From: Paracholeplasma vituli
Lineage (GTDB): Bacteria; Bacillota_I; Bacilli_A; Acholeplasmatales; UBA5453
Direction: 5' to 3'
Assembly (NCBI RefSeq): GCF_025446935.1
Contig: NZ_JAOEGN010000007.1
Location: 41,438-105,437 of the forward strand
DNA: 64,000 bases
Below the pieces are notes generated by a model. It was not told where the DNA came from. It worked only from the letters and a program-made list of their open reading frames with translations, and did no database searches. This document shows positions 9,069 through 17,476 of this stretch, piece after piece (position 1 is the stretch's first letter; each line of letters opens with the position of its first letter). The translations under genes and the position numbers were made by a program.

Positions 9069-10250
9069 ATGGAACACACACATAAAGTAAAATGGTCAAC
9101 ATTCTTAAAGGATGTATTCTTATGTTCAATTGGATCGTACGGTGGACCAGAAGCCCATTATGGGATTTTCTCATCGATTCTGGTTGATAAGAGGCAATAC
9201 ATTAAAGAAGAAGAACTCACGGAAATGATTGGGCTTTATGCACTAGTCCCAGGACCGAGCAGTTCTCAAACGATTACAGCGATAGGGTATTACGTTGGGG
9301 GACCAATCCTCGCGTTATTAACGTTCTTGGTTTGGGCATTACCAGCGATTCTAACAATGAGTTTGATTGGAGTATTCTTTAGTCAAATCGATAAGAACGA
9401 ATCGTGGAAACCGATCATTACATTCTTACCGGCGGTTGCTGTCGCGTTCATCATTTATGCAGCCTTTACATTATCTAAAAAAGTCTTAAAGAAACGTCAA
9501 GACTGGATTCTATATAGCCTGATGTTGATTGTGGGACTTACATTGGTGTCCTATTCGATGTGGGTCGTACCTTTAATGTTAGTTATGGGTGGTCTCATTT
9601 GTCTACTCCCCCATTGGAAAGATCGAAAACCAACCGAGATTAAATTAAAGCCAAGATGGTGGGTTTTAGGGATTGTAGTTGGTTTAGCTTTATTCAATGA
9701 AGGGTTAAGAATTTGGATTACAGCACCCTGGGTCACACTCTATACATCCTTCTACCGATATGGGTATTCCGTAATTGGCGGCGGACAAATCGTTATCCCT
9801 TTAATGATTCAAGATTTGGTGGAGTCGCAGTCTTTAATCTCACTACACGATTTTCTTTCTGGGTACGCCATTGACCAAGCGATTCCGGGGCCGCTCTTTA
9901 GTTTCGCAGCCTTTGTCAGTTCAAGGTCATTCGCCGATACCGGCTTCGCATTCCTCGCCGGAATCATTGGTGGACTGAGCATTTTCTTACCAGGCATTTT
10001 ACTCATATTCTTTATATTCCCACTTTGGCGTAACGCACGCAAGATGGTGTTGATGAAACACTTCTTAAAAGGGGTGACTGTGGTCGCGGCGAGTCTCATC
10101 TTAATGACCGCGATTACACAGTCGATTAAGTTACCCGTCGATTTTATCGTCTATGGGGTAGTATTGGTGTCTACTTTAATGTTATTATCTAAAAAGGTAC
10201 CAGCACCACTCATTGTCATCCTCGCAGCGGCATTTGGATTCTTAGTATAA
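9069..10250 (+). CDS. chrA: Chromate transporter, long-chain CHR family
   Basis: Two-domain CHR protein of 393 aa that exports chromate or a related oxyanion. Both homologous halves are visible: an N-terminal motif SYGGPEAHYG with ALVPGPSSSQ, and a C-terminal repeat with FLSGYAIDQAIPGPLFSFAAFV. About ten hydrophobic helices are present. It is third in the padR-MFS-chrA operon, so PadR is the likely controller. The gene symbol reflects the family only; chromate itself is not proven as the substrate. Confidence 0.88.
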   Translation: MEHTHKVKWSTFLKDVFLCSIGSYGGPEAHYGIFSSILVDKRQYIKEEELTEMIGLYALVPGPSSSQTITAIGYYVGGPILALLTFLVWALPAILTMSLIGVFFSQIDKNESWKPIITFLPAVAVAFIIYAAFTLSKKVLKKRQDWILYSLMLIVGLTLVSYSMWVVPLMLVMGGLICLLPHWKDRKPTEIKLKPRWWVLGIVVGLALFNEGLRIWITAPWVTLYTSFYRYGYSVIGGGQIVIPLMIQDLVESQSLISLHDFLSGYAIDQAIPGPLFSFAAFVSSRSFADTGFAFLAGIIGGLSIFLPGILLIFFIFPLWRNARKMVLMKHFLKGVTVVAASLILMTAITQSIKLPVDFIVYGVVLVSTLMLLSKKVPAPLIVILAAAFGFLV

Positions 10251-10271
10251 AACTAAGTTTAAGGAGACCCT

Positions 10272-10637
10272 ATGGGCTTAAAAGAACGTGCAAAACAACT
10301 TAAAGTCGATATTCCAGCGGTGTTCATCGCCTTAAAAGCGAAAGAAACCCCATTTCTAGCTAAAATATTTGCTGGACTGACTGTCCTCTACGCACTTTCT
10401 CCCATCGATTTGATTCCAGATTTCATTCCTTTTTTTGGGATGCTAGATGACCTCATTTTGTTACCCCTATTCATCACACTTACAATCAAATGGATTCCCA
10501 AGGCTCAATTCGAACTATACCGGGAACAATCCCGTAATTTATGGTTAGGTGGTAGACCTAAAAAGTGGTATTATGCCCTACCATTTGTCTTGGTTTGGGT
10601 TCTCTTGATTACCCTCATTCTAAGATTAATTTTCTAA
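10272..10637 (+). CDS. YkvA/DUF1232 family small membrane protein
   Basis: 121 aa with the DUF1232 core YALSPIDLIPDFIPFFGMLDD at about 38-58 and a C-terminal hydrophobic helix at about 99-120. Function is unknown for the family. AAGGAG lies 6 nt before the ATG. It begins 21 nt after chrA and could be the last gene of that operon; a terminator follows. Confidence 0.85.
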   Translation: MGLKERAKQLKVDIPAVFIALKAKETPFLAKIFAGLTVLYALSPIDLIPDFIPFFGMLDDLILLPLFITLTIKWIPKAQFELYREQSRNLWLGGRPKKWYYALPFVLVWVLLITLILRLIF

Positions 10638-10642
10638 AATAG

Positions 10643-10667
10643 CGGCTCATTGTGAGCCGTTTTATTA
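10643..10667 (+). terminator. Terminator after the DUF1232 gene
   Basis: CGGCTCA (10643-10649) and TGAGCCG (10653-10659) form a 7-bp stem followed by TTTTATT. Confidence 0.8.
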
Positions 10668-10731
10668 TAAGCAAATAACCGTATGAAAACAAATACCTTT
10701 GATATAATCCTAGTACAAAGTAGGTGAAATG

Positions 10732-11424
10732 ATGATAATCGAAATATGGTCTGACTATGTATGCCCATTTTGTTATATCGGAAAACGAAAACTTGAAAAA
10801 GCCTTAGAGAACTATACAGGCGATTATGAAATTGTGTATAAGGCGTATCAACTGGATCCGAATGCAAAAACAGAAGCACAGTTATCGACCAACGACGTTT
10901 TAGCAAAAAAATACAACCTCACTCCTGAAAAAGTGAGACAAATGAATGAAAGTGTGAGACAGCACGCGCTAACCGTCGGATTACACTATAAGTTTGATGG
11001 GATGCATTATCCAAACACTTTCAACGCGCACCGTTTAGTCAGTTATGCAAAAACAAAAGGCTTGGATCAAGCACTATCTGAACGTTTATTTAAAGCTCAC
11101 TTCATTGAAGGGCTCAATATCGGTTTAAATGAAACACTTCTAGAACTTGCTTCAGATATTGGTTTAAATGACGTAGAAGCCGTCCTTAATTCAAACGCTT
11201 ATACAGAAGCAGTTCAAACCGATATTAAAGAAGCAAGAGAGATTCAAATCCAAGGTGTACCATTCTTCGTATTTAACCGTAAATACGCCATTTCTGGAGC
11301 TCAACCTTTGGAAGTATTTGAAAACACCATTCAAAAAATCATCTCAGAACAACCTAAAAAATCCCCATTTCAAACCTTAGGCGACCAAGGAAATGTCTGT
11401 GGCGATGACGGCTGTGAACGTTAA
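10732..11424 (+). CDS. DsbA-family oxidoreductase, FrnE-like
   Basis: Thioredoxin-fold protein of about 230 aa. The active site CPFC is near the N terminus in SDYVCPFCYIGKRKLEKAL, followed by the helical insertion typical of FrnE, and the cis-proline loop is QGVPFFVF. No signal peptide is seen, so it should work in the cytosol. The tail has two further cysteines (VCGDDGCER). Two ATG codons stand in tandem at 10729 and 10732; the second fits the AGGTG ribosome-binding site better. A TATAAT at 10703-10708 is a likely -10 box. Monocistronic. Confidence 0.87.
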   Translation: MIIEIWSDYVCPFCYIGKRKLEKALENYTGDYEIVYKAYQLDPNAKTEAQLSTNDVLAKKYNLTPEKVRQMNESVRQHALTVGLHYKFDGMHYPNTFNAHRLVSYAKTKGLDQALSERLFKAHFIEGLNIGLNETLLELASDIGLNDVEAVLNSNAYTEAVQTDIKEAREIQIQGVPFFVFNRKYAISGAQPLEVFENTIQKIISEQPKKSPFQTLGDQGNVCGDDGCER

Positions 11425-11429
11425 TAAAA

Positions 11430-11456
11430 AGTCTAGCGATTGCTAGGCTTTTTTCG
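11430..11456 (+). terminator. Terminator after the FrnE-like gene
   Basis: AGTCTAGC and GCTAGGCT pair (one G-T) around GATT, followed by TTTTTTC. Confidence 0.8.
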
Positions 11457-11851
11457 TTCTTAGAAGGGTTGATTCAAACAGGTTTTGAACTGATATCAAA
11501 AACATGTACTTAGTGTAAACTAGAATATATGCAGGAGGCAACCAATGAAAGAAAAAGAGAAAAAGCACCCTAAAGGTGCAATTTCTTCGCTTTATAAGGC
11601 TGTTTTATGCCTTAATCAAAGATTATTTTGGTGTCTCTATAGACTAAAAAGGTAGTGTTTTTTAGCCTAGCAATAACGTAACAGCAAGTTAAAGTCCGTT
11701 TTTGAGTAAATAAGGGTAACTGTGGGTACTGGTGCGTAAATAGTGGAAAAACAGGTTGTTTTTTTTACTGGTAGTTAGAGGACGTTTTTGGGTAAATAAC
11801 GGGAAAATCAGGAAAATAGTTGCCTATTCATTCAAGAAAATGTTTATAAAC
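11457..11851. other. Gene-poor stretch with repeat copy 1 and degenerate motifs
   Basis: No gene of normal size. A strong AGGAGG stands before an ATG at 11544, but that frame (36 codons, MKEKEKKHPKGA...) runs straight into the 74-bp repeat, so it is probably chance or a cut gene. From 11697 to 11815 three imperfect copies of a motif of the form G-GTAAATA-N-GG-AAA occur (near 11705, 11734 and 11790). Their role is unknown. Confidence 0.5.
11560..11633. repeat. 74-bp direct repeat, copy 1 (left end of ssrA-associated island)
   Basis: Differs at only two loop positions from 14178-14251. It contains the ssrA terminator hairpin (GCACC-loop-GGTGC) and ends with the last five bases of ssrA (CACCA on the minus strand), after which the similarity stops. 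Confidence 0.9.
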
Positions 11852-12118
11852 TTAATTTTCAATTTCAAAAAGAATATCAAATTTAAGTTTACTAAATAGC
11901 ATTACTGAGTCTTCACTTTCACTAGGAGAATTTAGTTTCTGCAATGAATTATCAAAACATGTCTTCAAATCGCAAATCTCAATTTTGATTGTAAGTGGAA
12001 TGATTAGAATTTCATTTTTTATATTTGATACTTTGCAATTAAGTGTTTCAGCAATACTTCTCTTAAATAACTCGTTCAAATCATTTCTTATTCTCTTAAC
12101 ATTCTTTGAAGAATACAA
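11852..12118 (-). CDS. Hypothetical protein, 88 aa
   Basis: Not recognised. A basic N-terminal third (YSSKNVKRIRNDLNELFKRS) is followed by alternating beta-prone segments. It starts at TTG four bases after the stop of the lipoprotein gene, with no clear ribosome-binding site, so it may be translated by coupling. No signal peptide or membrane segment is seen. It lies inside the ssrA-associated island. Confidence 0.45.
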   Translation of the reverse strand: MYSSKNVKRIRNDLNELFKRSIAETLNCKVSNIKNEILIIPLTIKIEICDLKTCFDNSLQKLNSPSESEDSVMLFSKLKFDILFEIEN

Positions 12119-12122
12119 TATT

Positions 12123-12953
12123 TTACTTGACTGTGATTTCGCAACTTACACCGTCAAAATCAACTATTACTTTACCTGACTTTATTCCTCTTATAACCGC
12201 AGAAGGGGCCCCCCCGTAATTCGTTGATTCAAAAATAGCAATCGTGGAGTCTGAAATGTTCCATACTGGCGGAATTATGCTAATTAAGTCTCTATCTGGC
12301 ATTACACTCTTGATTGTAGACAATCTTGATAAAGTATCTATCGCTTTAATTACCTCGAAGTATCCTTCAGATGTTAACTCTAAGTAGAGCCATCCGTTAT
12401 CCCTCTCCACAACCGACTTTAGGTCAACATGCGGAAAATCTGCAACTGTATAGGTTTTACTTATCATAGGTTTTATTAGAAAACCCTCACGGTTAAAAGG
12501 TTGGACATAGTAATCAATATTCCCTTTTGCTTCTAATATCAATGTTTCACCAACTGCGATAGTATCTTTCACTTTATCTATGTGTCGGTTATCAACAGTA
12601 TCAAAAGGTAAATCACGGCTCTTTCTTGCATGACTTATCCTTGAGTCTTTATTCAAAAGATCAATAAAGTCTTGCTGTTTTTCTGATCCGTTATCTTCTA
12701 AAACAAAGAGAAGTTCAAGTGGTGTTGAAGCATCTATTTGCTTTTGTACAACATAGACTTTTTCAAAACTAAGTGAACCGAATGCAGCTTCAACATTATT
12801 TATTATTTCGGTTACATGACCAGCTTTAACGTAAGCATAAATCGCATTTTCATTTGTCCATTCAAAAGTTTCGCGCTCTTCAAGTTGATTGCAAGCCGCT
12901 AACGAAAATAGTAGTAACACCCCTATCATTAACCCCATAGTTTTTTTGACCAT
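12123..12953 (-). CDS. Predicted lipoprotein, function unknown
   Basis: 276 aa with a classic lipoprotein signal: basic MVKK, a hydrophobic core and lipobox SLAAC (Cys21). The mature part is soluble and of mixed alpha/beta composition, with several predicted strands at the C terminus (GKVIVDFDGVSCEITVK). AAGGAGG precedes the ATG. It is followed by the 88-aa gene with a 4-base gap, so the two are likely an operon. Island gene without recognised relatives. Confidence 0.75.
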   Translation of the reverse strand: MVKKTMGLMIGVLLLFSLAACNQLEERETFEWTNENAIYAYVKAGHVTEIINNVEAAFGSLSFEKVYVVQKQIDASTPLELLFVLEDNGSEKQQDFIDLLNKDSRISHARKSRDLPFDTVDNRHIDKVKDTIAVGETLILEAKGNIDYYVQPFNREGFLIKPMISKTYTVADFPHVDLKSVVERDNGWLYLELTSEGYFEVIKAIDTLSRLSTIKSVMPDRDLISIIPPVWNISDSTIAIFESTNYGGAPSAVIRGIKSGKVIVDFDGVSCEITVK

Positions 12954-13065
12954 TCTTAAAATTCCTCCTTATTATCTAATCTTTTTTATGCTTTTTTCTC
13001 CTAGATTGCTCTTTCGTTTTCATTTTCAATTCCAAAACTAATTGTTCCCTTCTAAATTCTCATAA

Positions 13066-13444
13066 CTAACTTTTTGTATCAAAGCTTGTTATATTTTTAA
13101 TGTCGCTTTTTGCAACCACAACAATAAAAGAAGCAAAACCCTCCGCATCAAACATCTCATCGCCGTAATGCTGCCCTACAAGATATATTTTCAGGTTGTC
13201 GCCTACTATTTGCATATCATCCAACACATATGAAACGCTAACGCCTGGTGTAATAGCAAAATGAAGAATAAATATCTTATTCTTAAAAAAACTCAACACC
13301 AAAATCCATCCATCTGTTAGGTTCTACTGATAGCCATTCATTTCCCGCAAGTAGTGTCGTTAACGCTTCTGCCGATTTTATTATAATCGACAAATTTTTG
13401 CCAACTTCAAAAGACATTGATACTTCCTCAAATGAAATGCTCAC
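13066..13444 (-). pseudogene. Small hypothetical gene, frameshifted in an A7/T7 run
   Basis: Reading starts at a GTG (13444) five bases after AAGGAGG, goes through MSFEVGKNLSIIIKSAEA and LAGNEWLSVEPNRWMDFG, then meets TAA at 13283-13285. The other frame, open to 13066, continues KNKIFILHFAITPGVSVSYV to DTKS. Removing one A from the seven at 13285-13291 fuses both into a 125-aa protein. The function is unknown; it resembles short immunity-type proteins in size and fold-like composition only. The indel may be real or a sequencing artefact. Confidence 0.6.
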
Positions 13445-13549
13445 TCTAACCTCCTTTGACACTCCGTCAAAAAAAGTGTAAATGCAGATATCACCAAGAT
13501 AAAAACTTGTTTATAAACCTTTTCATGAGTAATTTTATTTTTTGTTAAG

Positions 13550-13972
13550 CTAATTTTTCGTATATCGTGTGCGATTTTGTATCGATAAAGTTGCTAGAAT
13601 TACTATGTATAGTGCTATTACAAAAAATAACAACACTAGCAAAATTGATGAGTTTGCTACATAGTTTGTATTCTTAAATAATAAAATCGTAAGTACTATT
13701 TCTAAAATGATTGCTAAAACAAGTGTTACTATTAAAATAAACCCCCACCACTTCTTTTTGGGAGCCAAATAATTAAGAACCGCAACAGTAACAAAAACTG
13801 CACCAAGAACCATCGCAATCGCTGTCCATGCCTGGAATGCTTCGAGTTCTGGTATAAAAACAGTCATTATCGGCGGTACAAAGGTTGTATAAAAAACTAT
13901 TCCTGCAACTAATCTGAACACACCCGCTATAATTGCCATTGTCGCAAGTTTCAAGTCAAATTTTTTGATCAT
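13550..13972 (-). CDS. Four-helix membrane protein, function unknown
   Basis: 140 aa with four hydrophobic segments (about 10-32, 45-68, 75-100 and 108-132), separated by a basic loop APKKKWW. It resembles DUF4064-like small membrane proteins in layout but no signature is certain. The ATG at 13972 is preferred over the GTG two codons upstream because of the GAGGG ribosome-binding site. It is the first gene of the minus-strand island set, nearest to ssrA. Confidence 0.65.
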   Translation of the reverse strand: MIKKFDLKLATMAIIAGVFRLVAGIVFYTTFVPPIMTVFIPELEAFQAWTAIAMVLGAVFVTVAVLNYLAPKKKWWGFILIVTLVLAIILEIVLTILLFKNTNYVANSSILLVLLFFVIALYIVILATLSIQNRTRYTKN

Positions 13973-14177
13973 TTTCACAAACCCTCTTTATTCTTCGATT
14001 TATTTTTATGATTTTTTATCCTATGTTGTTATTACATTTTAATTATATAGGTAAACCGTTGTTTTTGCCAATGTTATCATAAAAAAACAAGCGAATCGAT
14101 TGACTTTTATATACTTTTTGCGTTTACAAATATTTTTTTGAAGATTAATGTATAAAGTCATTTTCCACAATATAACG

Positions 14178-14197
14178 AAAAAGCACCATATAGGTGC
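14178..14197 (-). terminator. Terminator of ssrA
   Basis: On the minus strand GCACC-TATAT-GGTGC is followed by TTTTTCG, about 50 nt after the CCA end of tmRNA. Confidence 0.7.
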
Positions 14198-14251
14198 AAT
14201 TTCTTCGCTTTATAAGGCTGTTTTATGCCTTAATCAAAGATTATTTTGGTG
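14178..14251. repeat. 74-bp direct repeat, copy 2 (right end, joined to ssrA)
   Basis: Second copy of the repeat at 11560-11633. It includes the last five bases of ssrA (14247-14251) and the functional ssrA terminator hairpin at about 14178-14197. Confidence 0.9.
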
Positions 14252-14593
14252 GAGATGAGGGGAGTTGAACCCCTGTGCATGATTTTTCCTGTGATACTTT
14301 CTACATGTTTAGTCAATCAGTTGTTTTCATCAAGTAATCATAGATTGACATATTATGACTTGACTAACCTTGTTAGTTCGTTTAGTTGCTTAAGGTGGCA
14401 ACAACTAAATATATCTTACTGTTTTGTGCCTTAGACTAAGTCGTAAGAAAACCTAGCGTTGGCTCGCACTTTTTCTTAAGCAGCGAATTGTAAATTTTGG
14501 TTTCCGGTTATTAATAACCTCGGTGTTTTTACTTGCACAACCAAGACATGCTTATATCACATTTAAAACCCTGACGAATCCAAGAACATCCCC
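14247..14593 (-). ncRNA. ssrA: tmRNA (ssrA)
   Basis: Transfer-messenger RNA of 347 nt, which rescues stalled ribosomes. The 5' end GGGGATG pairs with the 3' end CATCTCC before an encoded ACCA tail; the third pair is G-U, the alanine identity element. The 5' part has the tmRNA D-loop block (TTCTTGGATTCG) and the 3' part the T-arm AGGGGTTCAACTCCCCT. The tag frame ends in NQNLQFAA then TAA, close to 14475, and the pseudoknot region follows. The exact resume codon is uncertain: one frame reads TPRLLITG before NQNLQFAA, the neighbouring frame reads SKNTEVINN. A promoter lies just upstream and a terminator downstream. Confidence 0.95.
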
Positions 14594-14603
14594 ATGCGCA
14601 TAC

Positions 14604-14632
14604 ATTATATATGAAATGCTTAAGTAAATCAA
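14604..14632 (-). promoter_or_regulatory. ssrA promoter
   Basis: On the minus strand TTGATT, 17 nt, then TATAAT, ending about 10 nt before the mature tmRNA 5' end. The -35 box overlaps the stop codon of the alkD-like gene. Confidence 0.8.
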
Positions 14633-15336
14633 GATTGATGTATTTTCGCAACCCTTGAATACTTAGCATTATCCTTGTAACGAATAAGGTAATCGGTAGC
14701 GCTTTGGATGTTGCAGCTATTCTTGGCTTTAAGCGGTAAAATATAGCCAATTTTAGCTGCGACTTCATACGCTTTTTCTACTAATTTAGGTACGTGTAAG
14801 CCTGCCATAACGACGGCGTTATTCATCGCGTTTTGAATGGTCAAGGGCTTATTGATGATGGTATTACTGATACGGTCTAACCAAGTCAAACTGAGTTTTA
14901 TATCGATTTCATCCAAAGGGGCTTGTCTAAAGTAAGTCGACAGTAATGAAAAGAATCCATATTCTAAATTGGGGGATAGGCTATCCGATAAGGTACTGAG
15001 TAGTTCTTGATAGTTTGGTACATCAAAAAAGAAGTGTGAAATACCTTGGTCAATGATGACACTTTGATGCGCATCCTCAATCCAAGTAAGAACTAGATTT
15101 GGGTCTACCGTTTTAGGGTCTACAAGTAGGGTAGAAAGCAGTTTGGTCTCAAAATAGTTTAGTTCAAACCACGCTTTCGCATCCAGATTACTCATCGGTA
15201 ATTTCTGTCCAAATGCGCGAATATCGCCCATTTTTATCCCTAAGTATTCAAAGGGTTTTGGATCTTTTAACAAACGTTTTAAAGTGCCTTCATCCTTTTT
15301 AGATGAGAATTCTTGAAACAATTTTTCGATAGACAT
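14629..15336 (-). CDS. AlkD-like DNA alkylation repair protein (HEAT repeat)
   Basis: 235-aa, all-helical protein of the AlkD/DNA alkylation repair superfamily of HEAT-repeat glycosylases for alkylated bases. Visible family features are the pair AWFELNYFETKLLSTLLV (the usual LWxSxxHExRxxA block, here divergent), an Asp in HQSVIIDQG, and the C-terminal block IGYILPLKAKNSCNIQSA. Divergence of the Trp positions means that activity is not certain. The ATG at 15336 is chosen because AGGTGG lies before it. It sits head to tail upstream of ssrA. Confidence 0.7.
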   Translation of the reverse strand: MSIEKLFQEFSSKKDEGTLKRLLKDPKPFEYLGIKMGDIRAFGQKLPMSNLDAKAWFELNYFETKLLSTLLVDPKTVDPNLVLTWIEDAHQSVIIDQGISHFFFDVPNYQELLSTLSDSLSPNLEYGFFSLLSTYFRQAPLDEIDIKLSLTWLDRISNTIINKPLTIQNAMNNAVVMAGLHVPKLVEKAYEVAAKIGYILPLKAKNSCNIQSATDYLIRYKDNAKYSRVAKIHQS

Positions 15337-15437
15337 TAGACACACCACCTATAGAATAATCATATCATAACTTGGTTTTGATTATGGATATTGAACATCC
15401 CTTTTGAACCTGTTTTGAAATATTTTTAGTTAATGAG

Positions 15438-15465
15438 TTGACAAACGATTCGATTACTATATAAT
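15438..15465 (+). promoter_or_regulatory. Promoter of potABCD
   Basis: TTGACA (15438-15443), 16 nt, TATAAT (15460-15465). A leader of about 125 nt follows. Confidence 0.8.
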
Positions 15466-15497
15466 AGTATTGAATTTGGTTTATTATTGCTTAACCC

Positions 15498-15520
15498 AAA
15501 GTTTAAATATACTAAACTTT
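15498..15520 (+). promoter_or_regulatory. Hairpin in the potABCD leader
   Basis: AAAGTTTA and TAAACTTT form an 8-bp stem within the 5' untranslated region. No T-tract follows, so it is not a plain terminator. A regulatory role is possible but not shown. Confidence 0.35.
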
Positions 15521-15596
15521 CGCGACAGATAGATAAAAATCTTCACAGGTTGGAATTTCTCTGTTAAAACTCATAATGGCATATTGGGGGTATTTT

Positions 15597-16655
15597 ATGA
15601 ATAAACTGATTGAATTAAAGGGGATCACCAAGGCATTTGGAGGTCAAGTGGTATTAAAAGGGATTGATTTAGACATTTATGAAAATGAGTTCGTCACCCT
15701 GTTAGGCCCTTCGGGTTGTGGAAAAACGACCACACTTCGCATCATTGGCGGGTTTGAAAAACCGTCCTCTGGCGAAGTGTTATTTAATGGTGTATCCGTG
15801 GCGGATCTTCCGCCACACAAACGTCCAACCAATACCGTATTTCAGCGATACGCTTTATTTCCACATCTAGACGTTTTTGAAAACGTCGCATTTGGATTAC
15901 GATTAAAAAAAGAATATCAAAAGATGCCTAAAGGTGAACGTGAGGCATTGATTCAAGAAAAAGTCACGAAGTACTTACAAATGGTCGGTTTAGTCGGCTA
16001 TGAAAATAGAAGTGTCAATAAAATGTCTGGGGGACAACAACAACGCGTCGCGATTGCGAGAGCGCTCATCAATGAACCACAAGTGTTGTTATTAGATGAA
16101 CCGCTAGCGGCTTTAGACCTTAAGCTCCGTCAGGAGATGCAATACGAATTGAAACAAATTCAACTTAATGCGGGCATTACATTCATCTTCGTCACCCACG
16201 ACCAAGAAGAAGCTCTTACGATGAGCGATAAGATTGTCGTCATGAATGAAGGGGAAATCCTTCAAGTGGGTACCCCTGAGGATATTTATAATGAACCAAG
16301 CAGCCGCTTTGTTGCGGGATTCATTGGGGAATCGAATATCATTGAAGGGATTATGAAAGATGACTATCTTGTATCCTTTGACGGTAAAGACTACGAATGT
16401 GTTGACTATGGCTTTAAGAAAAACGAAATTGTCGATGTCGTTTTAAGACCCGAAGACTTAGACATTGTTGAACCTGGTCAAGGGTTCATCGATGGGGTTG
16501 TCGACTCGATTATATTTAAAGGGGTACACTACGAGATTGACGTAAAAGCGTCTGACCGCATCTTTACGATTCATACCATTAAATACCACGCGGAAGGTTC
16601 TAATGTGTCGATTGTATTTGATAAAGAAGATGTCCATGTCATGGAAAAGTGGTAA
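15597..16655 (+). CDS. potA: Spermidine/putrescine ABC transporter, ATPase PotA
   Basis: ATPase of the polyamine importer, 352 aa. Walker [11 protein letters not shown]-loop FQRYALFPH, signature [15 protein letters not shown], Walker [13 protein letters not shown] and the switch histidine in VTHDQEEAL are all intact. A TOBE-type C-terminal domain (about 260-352, [12 protein letters not shown]) follows. The ATG at 15597 sits after GGGGG; an upstream in-frame ATG at 15576 lacks a site. It leads the potABCD operon and overlaps potB closely. Confidence 0.95.
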   Translation: MNKLIELKGITKAFGGQVVLKGIDLDIYENEFVTLLGPSGCGKTTTLRIIGGFEKPSSGEVLFNGVSVADLPPHKRPTNTVFQRYALFPHLDVFENVAFGLRLKKEYQKMPKGEREALIQEKVTKYLQMVGLVGYENRSVNKMSGGQQQRVAIARALINEPQVLLLDEPLAALDLKLRQEMQYELKQIQLNAGITFIFVTHDQEEALTMSDKIVVMNEGEILQVGTPEDIYNEPSSRFVAGFIGESNIIEGIMKDDYLVSFDGKDYECVDYGFKKNEIVDVVLRPEDLDIVEPGQGFIDGVVDSIIFKGVHYEIDVKASDRIFTIHTIKYHAEGSNVSIVFDKEDVHVMEKW

Positions 16656-16657
16656 TC

Positions 16658-17476
16658 ATGCAAAAAAAGGTATTTAAAAACAAACTCAGTTTTAGGGACT
16701 TGAACCTCATGGGTAGCCCTTATTATGTTGTCTTGTTATTCTTAATCATCATTCCGCTGATTTTAATTCTGTTTTACGCGTTTACTGAACGCGTAAACGA
16801 CTTATTTATCGCATTTTCATTTAAATATTTTAGCCAGTTTTTGAGTGAACCCTCCTTTATAAAGACCATGGTGGATTCCATTCGATTGGCTGTGTACACG
16901 ACTTTGGTTACACTATCGATTGGCTACCCAACGGCCTACTTCATCACAAAGTTTAAAAAACGTACACAAGCGCTTTGGATCTTAATACTGACCGCTCCGA
17001 TGTGGGTGAATATGTTATTGAGAACGCTCGCTTGGAAACAAATTTTTGAAATGTTGAATCCAGATTTATTAGGCACCGATTTCGCCATCATCACAGGGAT
17101 GGTCTATGTGTTCTTACCATTTATGGTGTTACCGATTTATACCGTGTTATCCAAAATCGATCCAAAACTTTACGAGGCCGCAGACGATTTAGGAGCGAAT
17201 AAGTTTCAAACGTTCTTAAAAGTGACGTTACCACTATCCATTTCTGGGGTATTATCCGGGATTACGATGGTTTTACTTCCAGCAGCAACCACGTTAGTGA
17301 TACCAAAATATTTAGGTAAAAATCGTTACTTGATTGGAAATTTAATTGAAGACCGCTTCCTAACTGCAGGAAACTGGGGGTATGGGTCTGCTATCGCAAT
17401 AATATTATCCATCGTCATCATGGCGATGGTCATACTCACTAAAAAACTCGATCGTAATAAGGGGGCACAAGAATGA
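16658..17476 (+). CDS. potB: Polyamine ABC transporter permease PotB
   Basis: Inner-membrane permease of 272 aa with six helices and the EAA loop EAADDLGANKFQTFLKVTLP that docks on PotA. The ATG at 16658 follows the potA stop by two bases, which suggests translational coupling. It overlaps potC by four bases. Confidence 0.93.
   Translation: MQKKVFKNKLSFRDLNLMGSPYYVVLLFLIIIPLILILFYAFTERVNDLFIAFSFKYFSQFLSEPSFIKTMVDSIRLAVYTTLVTLSIGYPTAYFITKFKKRTQALWILILTAPMWVNMLLRTLAWKQIFEMLNPDLLGTDFAIITGMVYVFLPFMVLPIYTVLSKIDPKLYEAADDLGANKFQTFLKVTLPLSISGVLSGITMVLLPAATTLVIPKYLGKNRYLIGNLIEDRFLTAGNWGYGSAIAIILSIVIMAMVILTKKLDRNKGAQE

Larger units (their letters stand above)
11560..14251. mobile_element. Candidate genomic island at the 3' end of ssrA
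   Basis: AT-rich 2.6-kb segment bounded by 74-bp direct repeats, the right one joined to the 3' end of tmRNA. The tmRNA 3' end is a well-known integration target for phages and islands. No integrase, transposase or replication gene is inside, so it is either a remnant, passively mobilised, or the product of a duplication. All genes inside are minus strand and none is recognised. Confidence 0.5.

Noticed and set aside
11544..11655. 36-codon frame after a strong AGGAGG
   Set aside because: It is made mostly of the 74-bp repeat and antisense ssrA terminator sequence, so no protein function is supported.
13285..13294. Programmed ribosomal frameshift
   Set aside because: The shift needed is +1 at a T7/TAA site with no visible stimulatory structure; a plain indel is simpler.
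11560..14251. CRISPR array
   Set aside because: There are only two copies of a long repeat with genes between them, not short repeats with regular spacers; no cas genes are seen in the window.
14246..14434. 62-aa plus-strand reading frame
   Set aside because: It is the antisense of the tmRNA gene, whose pairing ends and T-arm are unmistakable.
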